64,000 nt of DNA from Dryocosmus kuriphilus (taxonomy: Eukaryota > Arthropoda > Insecta > Hymenoptera > Cynipidae): the NCBI GenBank assembly GCA_038277395.1, contig CM076190.1, positions 238,321,177-238,385,176 of the forward strand, given 5' to 3'. Below, piece after piece: positions 1 through 10,095 of the stretch; the first letter of the stretch is position 1; each line of letters begins with the position of its first letter. The notes beneath the pieces are model-generated. The model saw only the letters and a program-made list of their open reading frames with translations, had not been told where the DNA came from and ran no database searches. A program made the translations under genes and the position numbers.

Positions 1-28
1 TTCAGAAGGTCAAGCCTGTCGCCTATAA
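1..28 (+). promoter_or_regulatory. Conserved upstream motif of secreted-gene copy A
   Basis: The first bases of the window contain a sequence close to CAGAAGGACAAGCTTGACGC followed by CTATA. Near-identical blocks precede first exon B (14041-14068) and the minus-strand exon-1 relic (24106-24132), while most surrounding sequence has diverged. Its distance from the ATG (about 170 bases in A, 120 in B) fits a core promoter or transcription-start region, but no start site can be proven from sequence. The motif is cut by the window edge, so it may extend further left. Confidence 0.5.
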
Positions 29-48
29 CGTTTAAGATAACAAATATT

Positions 49-112
49 ACGTATATATATAAATAAATATATATATATATATATACATATATATGTGTAT
101 GTTATATAATAT
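49..112. repeat. TA-rich microsatellite in the leader of copy A
   Basis: A run of TA dinucleotides with occasional interruptions lies between the conserved upstream motif and first exon A. It is absent at the matching place in copy B, so it expanded after the duplication or was lost from B. Confidence 0.75.
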
Positions 113-195
113 AGAGAAGCAGCAGAATATACGTTGGTTATACACTACTAACAAAATTCCTTAATTTCAAATTAATCATCTTCTACTTTGAAAAG

Positions 196-250
196 ATGGA
201 CATCGTTTATACATTCGTCTTATCATTGGCCTTTTTCCTTAATTCTACAG
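196..250 (+). CDS. Copy A exon 1: signal peptide
   Basis: The exon is 55 bases, starting at ATG in the context AAAAGATGG and ending ACAG before a GTGAAT donor (phase 1). It encodes a short N-terminus followed by a hydrophobic stretch of about 12 residues, as expected for a signal peptide. The homologous exon in copy B (14187) shares the AAAAGATG start context and residues TVYT/IVYT and LSL. A defective homologue lies on the minus strand at 24045-24097. Confidence 0.72.
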
Positions 251-3200
251 GTGAATATAATAATAATATAATACATCTGTAAACTGAGGGGCATTTTCAC
301 GCTCTTCGCAAACAACAATCAATCTGAGTTTCATCCCAACCTCTATTTGTTTTTCAAATTTGAAGTTTGTCCGAAATGAGTACGAATTTAACCTGAATTC
401 ATCCTGGTGTAATCCAGAATATGTTATAAAGAATGGAATTCAAAAAATATCCCTATTGATAGGAAATTTTTCGAATTTCAGAACCATAAAGTACTTTGAG
501 TTAAAGTAGAAGCAGAAATGTGTGCTACTTATTTCGAGGTTATGTTTGCAAATATTCACCGTGAAGGGTTGTTTCATTATCAAAAACCATTAGATTTTCT
601 TAGAAAGCATACAATTTTAAACTATCTGAGGTTATGTATGTGATTTCTCGCCGGAAATGAATACTTTTCAGCCGAAATCATTATGTCTTTTACAGTATAT
701 TGCACTGATTCCACTCACAATCAATTTTAAGAAACTCCGATGTTAGCATAAGGGATGCACGCACATATTTTAGCTGCTATTGTAAGAATTTAGAATCATA
801 AATAATAGCACCTTTTGCAGGGACTTTTTCGTCTACTATCGCAGCGACAGTATTGGCCGTGTGCATTCCCAGTGGGTACGAATGTCCCAAGGCGTTTCTA
901 TGACGTCCTAAAAACGCCCTAGGTCAGGCCAAGCAAGGCTCTAAAAACACACAATGTTCTAAAGACATTTTTAGGACGTATTTGGAAAACTGGAAGTTTT
1001 TTGGCCTGACTTGGAACGTTTTTTGGACGTTCTAAAAACGTCCAACGCCCGCTGGGTTGGCTAACCTTTTTTATTTTCACTGTGCCTTCTGCTATCTAGT
1101 GATAGGATCTTAACTGTCTGATGCGTAAATTCACCAGTTTTACCGGTATTGATGGTAATTATGGGTGAAGTTCTTACATCTGGTAAAAGTCATATTTGAA
1201 ATAAATTGTCATTTGTTAAATGATAATTCATGCTGAAAATGCACCATCATATCCGCGAAATTATCATTACAGAAGGATTTGGACCAAAGAAAGAAAATGC
1301 ACTATTTTAGTAAAAATTTGCCATTATAACCTCAGACCTTAAGTGGATTCGGCGGTGATTTTGAAAATACCTTCTAGACATCAATGAGTAACAGTCCAAT
1401 ATTTCCTCAGGATCAATAATAATAATCAGTCGAACTATTAATCATAAAACTGCATATCAAAGCAAATTGAAAGATCATATCGCACAATTTTTAAACTTAT
1501 TTTACGATGAACAAGGTGGCGAGTGATAAGAAATAAGGAAAAAATAAACACCGAATTTACAATTTAACGAAAAAGAAAATTTCCGAAAATAAAAATTGAC
1601 GAATCATAAAATTTTCGAAATTTAAAATAACCATAAAATTTTTAATTACCGGAAAGAAAAAACGCGAATTTTGCAAATAACGAATTTAGAAATATCTGGT
1701 ATTAAAATTTAGTCAATTATAAAATTTGTGAATTATAATATTAATTAATTGTCAAATTAACGAATTTTTTATTTCCCCCAAATTCCTGAATTCCCGAAAT
1801 ATAGAACTGACTAAAACAAATATTGAATTTAAAAAAATAACTCATTATTTATTTTGCTTAATTCAATATTTATTGTGTCAGTTTTAAATGTCAACAATTT
1901 AGAATTTCGAAAATTTTTAATTTCAGGAATTTAAGAATTTGGGAGAAATATATCATTCTTTAATTTCATAATTCCTTAATATTATAATTCAGAAATATTA
2001 TAATTCGGTAAATTTTAATTTCGGATCTTTTAAAATTTGTTAGTTGCATAATTTGAGATTTTTATTTTTCGATAATGAACACTTTTTTCTTAGTTTTAAT
2101 TTTCGGAAATTTTATAATTCGTCAATTTCTATTTTTCGGAAAATTTTTTTTCGCTAATTTGCATATTCGCTATTTATTTTTTTGTTATTTTTCATTAGTT
2201 TCACAAAATGTCTTACAATTTGTACTTCATTAATAAATGCTGCTTAAAAATTTATGAAAACATTAAAATGTGACTTATTTCTGCAATTTTATAAAGAAAA
2301 GTGACAAGTTGCCTTATTGTTGCCTAATTTTATGCAGAACTTTGAAAAATTATCGTGAAATATTTCAGGATAGAGAAGATTCGGTGACCTATAATGTAGG
2401 ACATACACTATTAAAATTAGAAGAACTTAATACTTTTATTATTATGTACAGTATAATGTATAGGATTAATAGAAAAGATCATATATTAATTATTATAACT
2501 TGTTACTTGTGAGGTAGTAATAAATTGCATTATTTATTGCAACTACTGTTACTTCCAAAATATCACACTTTGCCTTTCGTGTTTTCAAAATCCCGCCGCG
2601 TAACGCTTAGGTTATGTTGCACACCAAACATGTATTTTCTTATTGCTTAAAGTATCTTTCTAGCGTATCTTACAATCATTCATGTATTTCAATGCAAGTG
2701 GTGCGCAAAAATGTTTCAATTTATTTCATTACATTTAATTAATAACTTTTTCACATTCTAAGTTTTACTGCAGTTACCCATTTACGACACACGACCGGTA
2801 AACAACGCGTAAATGACGGTCAGAACACATTTTCATATGATTGGGTATAAAGAGTTTCATTATGTCGCTGATTACAAATATGAACTCAGAATGTGAAAAA
2901 ATAAAATGGTGGATCCAATATGACCGATGGGGATTCTAAAAAACGACTGGCTTTTTATAAATTTGTTATAAGGAAATTTTAAGGGTTTATCCACTTCTTT
3001 TTCCTATTGCAGAATTAAGTCTTGGCGGACCTTCTCTTCCTATTAGACCTCAACCTCATCGTGGACGTCACGCTCCTCTCGGAATTCTTGCTTCCTTAGG
3101 AATTCAACCTCCTGACGAACGTCCTATTCAGCATTTCGGTAAGCCACAGCTAATACTATAGTCTATTTATGGTCCATGTATAGTATATAGACAATCTTTT

Positions 3201-6200
3201 TAAAATGAAAAACGACATATCCTTCAGATAACTTACAAGTTTAAACAATTTCATCTTATGTTAGGAAATTGTTGCCGTGATGGGCTGTTTTTTCGACAAG
3301 AAACATTAGTTCTTGTTGAAAACTTACATGTTTCGATAATTTGAGGTTATATCAGTGAAATTTCGCCGGAAATGGATACTTTTCAACAAAAAACTTTAGG
3401 GCTTTTACAGTATTTTGCACAATTTATACTCTTATTATACATCGTGTAGCTTTTTTACCATTCCAAAATCTCCTTTTTGGCAATACAAACTTTAAAAAAT
3501 CAACTTCAGTGTCAGTTTATCTGGCCCTTTTCTCGCACGCTTATTCAAGCGTATTTTCCTTTCCTTTCAGTAATTCATTTCGCTGTGTACATAAAATAAG
3601 CAATCTTGAAGAAAAGGAGAATACGAAATGAAAAATTAAATTTAGTTCGCGATGAAAATTCCAAATACTACATTTTTATTACTGTAAATACTTATCTAGC
3701 GTTCTCAAGAATTTCACATTCAATGAAAGCACGAAAGATTAAAAGCTGCTACACAACACGAAAATGCCTTTGTGCTAGAACTCGAAACTGTCAAAAGTCA
3801 TACCCCACAAACAAAAAAAGAAACTTGGCATCAAAACAATCGCTAGTTCAACTCCAACTATTTCAATTAAGTTCTTAGTTCAAATCTTCGCATTATAATA
3901 CACTTTTAGTAATACTTTCTTCATTTTTTTCTAATTTTTCGAACAATAAACAACTTCAAATACGAAGCTTTACATTTTCGATGAGCAACTTAAATCACTG
4001 TGTCACTAACAGCTGTTGCATCTACGTCAGACCATAACAGCGGCGACCAATGAAAAGTGAGGAGGTAGAGGAGTTTTCACTTTACGCGTAACCACTAAAA
4101 CCTCCTCCCTTTTTTTCTTGGCATTGATTCCCCCGGAACCGCGTTAGCATTGCTTCAGGGGGTGCCGTTTTCTACGCTGGCCAGCGTCTTCCTCTGACCT
4201 GCTAACCTAGGGTTTCCTTCTGGCTGTTGCCAGTGGACGGGGAATCACCAGGCTTTGGCATTCCGTTGCCTTGTGCCCCTCCTCATAGCATCTTCTGCAA
4301 CATTTTCTGCAGTCTTCCTATGCACATTCTCGGGAGACGTGTCCGAGAGCGTGGCACCTGTAACACTGGGTTTAACAAACCCGACCTACAGCCTAGCAGT
4401 TTTCTCCAGTTTGGCAGCAGCGGCAACATCCAGCTCAAAAAAAGCTAGGATGCAGCCTCTGCTGCTCCTGCTGGTAAAATTCACCTTCGGTGGGGAGCCA
4501 AGCTGGTCTTCCAGGGTCAACCTCAGCGCTTCCTCCACTTCGGTGACCTCCGTCGACTCGACTAAGTGGTAAGTAACGACCTGAGCTCTTGGGACAATGT
4601 GTCTAACACTGCCACATTGCTCAAGGACCTTCGAGATGGCCTCACTGAAGTGCTGACTCTCCTCCGCCTTGGCCCCCACATCAATGAGGACCTCTTCCGC
4701 CTAGTCTGCCTGATCCCCTTGACTGTGACGCCATGATCCTCAGGTTTGACCACCTTCTGGATGTTCCTCAGGACGTCCGCATACTTCATCCCTGTGGCTG
4801 GCGCGATGGTTACGGCCCCCCGGGGGATTCTTCTCTTCTTCTTCTTGAGGGCTTCTTGTCACTTGCCGAGTATATTTTCCTTTCGTGGAACCACCTCCAT
4901 CTCATGCTTCTTCTCCGTGTCCGTTCTCCCTTTCTTTTTCCTCCTACTGATTATCTGAGACCAGGAGAACCGTTCCTGGGTCCAGGACTTTCTCAGGGCC
5001 GGCTTCTCGGTCAAAGATACGCTGCGCGGCCTGGGGATCGTTTCCCTTACACGCTTGCGCGTCTCCTTTGCATCATCGGGCTTTTCTTGTGGCTCCGTTT
5101 GCGTATAAACGGAGGCCGTCCACTTCTTGAAGGTAGAGCTCAGGAGAGACTTCTCTTTACGCTTCTTAGCTATCTTCTCTTTCATCATCGAATTAGTTTC
5201 CATCATGTAACCCTCCGTGTACATTTTGAGGCTTCTATAGGAATACCCCGCTGAGCGCATTTCCCTTTGCGATGTCTCCACTGCTTTCTTCTGTTCTGCT
5301 GGCATGCAGAGTTTCATCAGCTTCTTTAGGGACTCGCGTAACACTCTGTGGTTCTCTTTCAGACCTTCTTGGTATTGAGCAGTTCCCCTTTTCACCGCAG
5401 CGACCTCCGTTTTGATCGGCATTCGTTCTCCATCTACCACGTCGAAGTTCTTTCTGAAGTCCAGCTTCTCCTCGAAGTGGGTCTCCTTACTACTTCTCCG
5501 GTTTCAGTTTTTGCAAGCCGTGATAAAGTGTTCGCCAGCGCATCGTGCGTGGAGGGTCGGCCGAAAGGGTTGGGAATAGGTATACTCTCGGACCGACATC
5601 CTACCCCAGTACTCTGGAGCACAACCTTCATTTAACCGGTCCCGGAATACACGGACGGACCGGACTCGCCCGGAGCACTGCAGGTTCCGATCCCTGCAGC
5701 CACCACGCACTCCCGGATCAAGACCCGAAGGGGCTAGCTCCAGATGCCCGGTCGCAACTTACAACTCGGCAGAGCAAGCTCACAGCAGTCCCTACCCCAT
5801 GCCGGCGGAAAAACCGGACATGATTCGCTGCAATCCCAGCGGGCTGCGACCGCCACCAATCGTGTGTTTGGTGCGCGGAGCCTATTTTATTTCAGTCCTG
5901 CCCTCTGTTTCCAGCGAGCCTAAATGCTGAGCATATACTCGACCGTACCAAAACTATAATTGTTTCTGCCTAGGCTGCGAAACCCTAAAGATGACTTTAA
6001 AATTTTTCTGTTTCTTGTTGCAGATTTAAATTCGCAGTTTCATTGCTGAATGCGAGATTTAATCTTACATGCTTCGCATTCAAGAATATTGAATCGCATT
6101 CAGTTCATCCGTACTGAAATCGAAAAATTGTATACTTTGCATTAAAACGTAATGGGTCGCGATAAGTTCATCTATTTCCAAAATATCAAAAAAAAAAAAA

Positions 6201-8191
6201 AGTAATTGGTATCATTGAGGACTAAGCAGTTAGTGATTAGATACAAAGGGTGTCAGTGCCATTCCTGTGAAAGCACCAAAAAAAGGATCGAAGACGATAA
6301 AATAGATGTATCTAGTAATACATCTTTAGATTATGACTACGGAAAAAAATTGTGGCTAACTCATAGCAACGACGATCGGTTCCTATTGTTAGACCATAAA
6401 ACCTGCGCTCTTGGTGGAATTTTCCTGAACTGCTAACTCTAAAACTCCTCTTATTCATTCTCATTTAAAGTTACTTAAAAAAATGCGAACACTTGCCTTA
6501 AAAAGTTTCCACCTTACGCACAACATTCCTGTCAGTCGATCGTATTCAAAAGCATTCAAATCAATGCGAACTCTTGATCTAAAAAATTTTAATTTCACAC
6601 AGAACTTTTCTCTCATTCGATCGCATTCGAAAGCATTAAAATGGATGCCAAGTCTCGCACTAAGAGACACTGAGTCCGATATTTTTTACGGAATCAAGCG
6701 CGTTCAAGAATTAAATGTTAAACACGAAGTATCGCATTATAAAGTTTTAGGCCAAATTCCAATGCGAAACTTACGCATAGCAGAATTCACGGAAACGACT
6801 TTTAAATGCGAAACAATAGATTTGAATTTAGCGTCTTTTGCAGCGTAAACCTAAAATAATCTTAAAGTAACCTCGCAACATAATTAATAAATACAACAAA
6901 ATAAATATTTAAAATGTTGTAATTATTAAAAAAATTTTTAACTTCTACTACTAAATAATCAAATTTTTGTATTTACGTGGTCATTTTATAACATCAGTTA
7001 TAACATAGAAATGTAACTTCAACAATTTAAATATTTATTTTGTTTCGTTTATTAATTATATTGCGAAGTTAATTAAGATTAATGTAGGGTTACGCTGAAC
7101 CGTAACCATTGCCACCACACGGTCTGCTAGGGTTCTAAGCTTAAAAAATATCAAGAAATACAATTTAAACCGAACATCTAGGTAAAAAAGACTTCAGATA
7201 CATATTTTTAACAATGTTGGCTCCAAAATATCTTTCTTGTTATTATACTAAATCTTACCTTTATATGTGATGAGGACAACGGACCGTTGCGTTGTATAAA
7301 CATCATATGTAATTTTTTACTTTACATCTAATAAATGCCTGGAAGTGGTCACATTGAAAGGATGGATACATCAAGAAATTGATTATTTAAATCCTATTTA
7401 TTTATTTTTCATTAAGTTGAAATGTCGGTGGTGTCATCCCTCAGACTGTCCTATTAATTTTACACGATTTTAGTAATTTTTCACCACTTTTTTGACAGTG
7501 TTTCTTTCTTGTTGCAGAGTTAAGTTCACAATTTGATTGCTACCCTAATGGCACTCGTATTCTTTGGACTGGATCTTTTTGGTCTCCTGCCGGATCTGAT
7601 TCTCCTGTCAGAGAGCCGAGTCCTGTTCAAGTTCCGAGTCCTCTTGCCCGGTATCCACCACGTGTCAGCTCCAGGTCTTCTCCTTATGCTAGGTCTAGGT
7701 CTCCTTCGAGGACTCCGAGACCTATTAAAGTTCCAAATCCTCCTGCCAGGTCTCCTCCTCGTTCCAGGTCTAGGCCTCCACCTGCCGTATCTTCATCTTC
7801 TACTGGAAACGTACTTATTCAGCTTATCCCCTTGAGCAATCGAAATCAGCGATTCGAGTTTCGAAGATACACATTTCCTGCCGATGGGCCACTTCGATTA
7901 AACCTAGGAAATAATGTTTTTAGGCCCATACTAAAACGGGAACAAACTGTACTGTCAACACTTGAGGGTGATGCCTTTGCAATATTGGAGAGTCAAGATA
8001 CTCTTGTTGGAATATATGCTTATACATATGAAGCAATGTATAGATCGAGGGTGAAAGTAAACATGATCAGTGGGTCGATTACTCAGTTGACTAGAAAGGA
8101 AATAAAGGAAGTTCCAATAGGCCAACGCCGCCTAATATCACTGAATTTTAAGAAAATACGTGTAAACGTTACTCACTGTATTCATCATTGA
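196..8191 (+). CDS. Secreted Ser/Pro/Arg-rich protein, copy A (multi-exon, novel family)
   Basis: Proposed exons are 196-250, 3013-3138 (optional) and 7518-8191. All junctions are GT-AG and phase 1, so the middle exon can be included (284 residues) or skipped (242 residues) without breaking frame. Exon 1 encodes MDIVYTFVLSLAFFLNST, a typical cleavable signal peptide, so the product should enter the secretory pathway. Exon 3 encodes a short Cys-containing head (LSSQFDCYPNG), a low-complexity region of SP, RSP and PPR motifs, and a conserved C-terminal domain from about NVLIQLIPLSNRNQRF to the stop. I do not recognise the family and assign no function. The gene is one of a duplicated pair with copy B at 14187-19215, and its introns hold a MITE, a palindromic repeat and a LINE remnant. 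The exon structure is inferred from splice signals and comparison with copy B; there is no transcript evidence. Confidence 0.68.
868..1056. mobile_element. MITE-like inverted-repeat element in intron 1 of copy A
   Basis: The 189-base element starts with CCCAGTGGG and ends with CCCGCTGGG, and its inner arms also pair (GGACGT and ACGTCC motifs near both ends; TTCTAAAAACGTCC near the right end). It has no coding capacity. The structure fits a non-autonomous DNA transposon. The superfamily is not assigned because no convincing target-site duplication is visible. Confidence 0.55.
1500..2190. repeat. Palindromic AT-rich repeat (short version of the 37-40 kb array)
   Basis: The left half repeats phrases such as CCGAAAATAAAAATTGACGAA and the right half carries their reverse complements (TCGTCAATTTCTATTTTTCGG). 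The fold centre is near 1830-1860 (AATATTGAATTTAAA facing TTAATTCAATATTTATT). It therefore forms a long imperfect hairpin with arms of about 300 bases. The same unit is amplified at 37450-40175. It lies in intron 1 of copy A and has no coding capacity. Confidence 0.7.
3013..3138 (+). CDS. Copy A cassette exon: Pro/Arg/His-rich peptide
   Basis: The exon is 126 bases, preceded by a pyrimidine-rich stretch and TTGCAG and followed by a GTAAGC donor, with phase 1 at both ends. It encodes 42 residues beginning ELSLGGPSLPIRPQP and containing HRGRHAPLG and QPPDERPIQHF, so it is basic and proline-rich. If the donor is not used the frame stays open to TAG at 3159-3161, which would give a secreted peptide of about 67 residues. 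Its first codons (E-L-S) resemble the starts of exon 3 and of the decayed exon at 6024, suggesting paralogous exons. No matching exon is visible in copy B. Proline-rich antimicrobial peptides have a similar composition, but there is no specific family match. Confidence 0.55.
3162..4059. other. Intron sequence of copy A with an internal duplication
   Basis: No gene was seen. The stretch 3230-3440 resembles 500-720 of intron 1: both contain GAGGTTAT, TTTCGCCGGAAATG, ATACTTTTCA and TTTTACAGTAT in the same order. This implies that the sequence after exon 1 and after the cassette exon derives from one duplicated segment. The reading frame at 3606-3878 has no homologue or signal I can support. Confidence 0.5.
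4060..5880 (-). pseudogene. Non-LTR retrotransposon remnant (ORF1, gag-like with CCHC knuckles)
   Basis: Read on the minus strand, a GC-richer block encodes a basic N-terminal region (5440-4859, rich in Lys and Arg), then a gag-like segment (4679-4386, with EVEEALRLTLEDQLG and VNFTSRSSRG) and then zinc knuckles in a shifted frame near 4350-4240: CYRCHALGHVSREC and CCRRCYEEGHKATEC. These features fit ORF1 of an R1/I/Jockey-type LINE. The frame is broken at least twice and no ORF2 endonuclease or reverse transcriptase follows, so this is a dead, internally deleted copy. It sits in an intron of copy A and is absent from copy B, so it was inserted after the duplication or lost from B. Confidence 0.72.
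6024..6049 (+). pseudogene. Decayed or alternative exon start (paralogue of exon 3)
   Basis: A TTTCTTGTTGCAG acceptor is followed by a sequence that matches the start of exon 3 (7518) at most positions and reads D-L-N-S-Q-F-H-C and then a stop at 6047-6049. It is in the same phase as exon 3. It is either a dead duplicated exon or a short alternative terminal exon that would end the protein soon after the cassette exon. No counterpart is visible in copy B. Confidence 0.5.
6482..6660. repeat. 81-bp minisatellite, copy A
   Basis: Two full units and part of a third start with AATGCGAAC or AATGCCAAG at about 6482, 6563 and 6644. The 81-base period equals 27 codons, so reading frames persist on both strands. 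The matching array in copy B (17208-17560) has five units, and the frame is broken there. I therefore treat it as an intronic minisatellite rather than a gene. Confidence 0.65.
7518..8191 (+). CDS. Copy A exon 3: low-complexity linker and conserved C-terminal domain
   Basis: The exon begins after TTCTTGTTGCAG (phase 1) and runs 674 bases to TGA. It encodes the LSSQFDCYPNG head, about 85 residues of Ser/Pro/Arg repeats (SPVREPSPVQVPSP, ARSPPRSRSRPPP), and then the conserved domain with RRYTFPADGPLR, NNVFRPILKREQTVLS, EGDAFAILES, GIYAYTYEAMY and VKVNMISGSIT, ending THCIHH. Nineteen of the last 127 residues differ from copy B. The mature chain contains two cysteines, one near the start and one near the end. 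The domain looks beta-rich, with alternating hydrophobic residues, but is not assigned to any family I know. Confidence 0.72.
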
Positions 8192-8251
8192 TTCAGCTCA
8201 AAAGATCTAAATATACATTGAAGTGTCACACGTTTCTCTTTTTTTGATCCT

Positions 8252-8281
8252 AATAAAAAACGTCTGTTTTGTTCTAATAAA
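8252..8281 (+). terminator. Polyadenylation signals of copy A
   Basis: AATAAA occurs at 8252-8257 and 8276-8281, 60-90 bases after the stop. Both are conserved in copy B at 19283-19288 and 19307-19312. Confidence 0.6.
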
Positions 8282-8444
8282 GGATACGAAATTAACAAAA
8301 CAGTTGGTAATTCGTTTTCAAACCTCCTATAGCGGCCCTTTTTAGGGCCACAAAATAATGCATACAAGGAAATAATTCTTAACAGCTTAAACATATTTTA
8401 TACATAAAAATTAGGAGATAACGTTAATTCTTTAACACCAACCA

Positions 8445-8760
8445 CCTTTTCATTAGTCGACTCTCTCGCTGTTCGGTAGGATAGAAAAAGGAAGCGCATG
8501 CCATAAGCAGGAAAAGGCTAACGCATCACGAGAATGAAGCGCTGTCACTCTCCTGGAAAGGATTGAGAGGGTCTGCCTGCAAGGACGAGGTGCCAGAAGT
8601 TAACGTCAGGTTGCCGACAAACTGAACAAGCGCAGATGAGAGAATTTTAGTCTATAAAGGTGGCACGCTCGAATGAATGGGTCTGGTCGTTTTCGAGCAC
8701 TAGATCGAGTAATACACTTCCTATCCTTAACTCATTTCGCGGGTTATGTACAGGCACAAC
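8445..8760 (+). promoter_or_regulatory. Block conserved downstream of copies A and B, with TATA box
   Basis: About 300 bases including TTAGTCGACTCTCTC, TTCGGTAGGATAG, GCGCATGCC and GCTGTCACTCTC are shared with 19510-19790, ending in AGTCTATAAAG (TATAAAG at 8653-8659). After the TATA box copy B lacks about 45 bases. It could be the promoter of a further, unrecognised unit or simply part of the duplicated segment. The frame at 8660-8938 has no support. Confidence 0.35.
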
Positions 8761-8939
8761 CATTTTTACACTGCGGCATGTCTCCCTTGCCGGAAGTCAC
8801 ATCGGCTGCAAGTCACTATTGCCGTATCTCTCTTTAACAGATCAGCCGACCTTCTTCCCACCCTTTGAAATTTGTACTGATTCAGAGATGGCGCAGTCGA
8901 GACCTGCGACATGTGGCTTGGTATGTACCCAATTATAGA

Positions 8940-10090
8940 AAGTCTGGCTCGGTCTTGTAAGTCAAACTTTCCAAATTCTCTGCAACAACTCTTGAAAATG
9001 TCTTAATTGCCCGTCATCAAAATGAAACCTGTATTTTTAACAACAATTTAATAGTAATTGTTAAACCCTATATGTTAACTTATTTATAAAGAATAAATCT
9101 ACGATCGCATGCAAGCGAATTTTTCATAATGCCAACAGAGCTTTCACAAATTCGTATTAAAGTTGGCTCACTATAAAAAATAATGGTTACCATATCAAGA
9201 AAAAAATCATGAAAACTCACTCGAATAAATCAATATTATACTTTTAAAGGTTTACATGGGTTTTGAAGGTCAAAAAAAATAATTCTTTTGTTTCATAAAA
9301 AGGTCGCTCAAGGTTCAAAGAATGACGCCCAATAGCTTTTTTGTAGGGGCGGGGCTGAAAAGTGCCTCAAAAAGTCATCCGACTTCTTAGAATTTCTTGC
9401 CGCGGACGACCACCGAAAATTTTTTTTTTTTTAGACACGGCAAAACTCAGCCGGCATTTTGTATTCCTTAACAAAAGGTTTTTCTTATAAATTTAATATA
9501 TTATTCAATAAGCTCTATACATTTTAATTGATTTACGTTTTTTTTATCTGTCTGAAAATAAATCATAAAGATGACTCTATTTTGGGAGGCTCGAAAATGA
9601 TGAAAACGCTTAAAAATTGAATCCCTTTTTTATAAAAACAATACTTTTGAAGACGGTGGACACAATTCCTTAAAAACTAGTGCAACAATCTTATTGAAAT
9701 TTTGCACGCCTCTTGAAAATAGTATAGAATAGTGGCTGAACGAAGGTTTTTTTTTTCAATTGCAACTAATTTCACAGGCCTGCTCGTAGTGTAAATTGTA
9801 ACAACAATTGTACTTTTTTGCATACAATTCTGCCAAAAATTCAAATTTCAATTTTTAAAGAAATTCTTCGTTCAAGCACGAGCTACATTTACCTAATAAC
9901 AGAAAAAATTTAGTTTTTTAATTTCAGATATAGCTATCGTGAGTTGTTCTGTCCGCCGCGAGGAAACTTTTTTTTAGGTGTCTCATGAAGCCGAGTCCTA
10001 CCGGATGAATTTTCCAAATTTTTTAATGAAAATTTTATAAAATGTTGTTTAAATGTTGCACTTTTATATGCTTGGAATTTTGAACAAAAT
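8940..10090. other. AT-rich intergenic stretch without recognisable gene
   Basis: The stretch contains poly-T and poly-A runs and low-complexity sequence only. No open frame with recognisable motifs was found. The decayed LINE begins at its right edge. Confidence 0.6.
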
Positions 10091-10095
10091 AATTT

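Noticed and set aside
4733..5254. 173-residue plus-strand open frame
   Set aside because: Antisense shadow of the minus-strand LINE ORF1, which has zinc knuckles and coherent composition.
6206..6436. 76-residue frame between the decayed exon and the minisatellite in copy A
   Set aside because: The homologous sequence in copy B carries a stop codon and shifts, so it is not under coding constraint.
8660..8938. 92-residue frame after the conserved TATA block
   Set aside because: The matching region in copy B has a deletion of about 45 bases just after the TATA box and no equivalent frame.
9360..10010. Possible inverted-repeat element (CCGCGGACGACC and GTCCGCCGCGAGG)
   Set aside because: The matches are short and the intervening sequence does not pair further.
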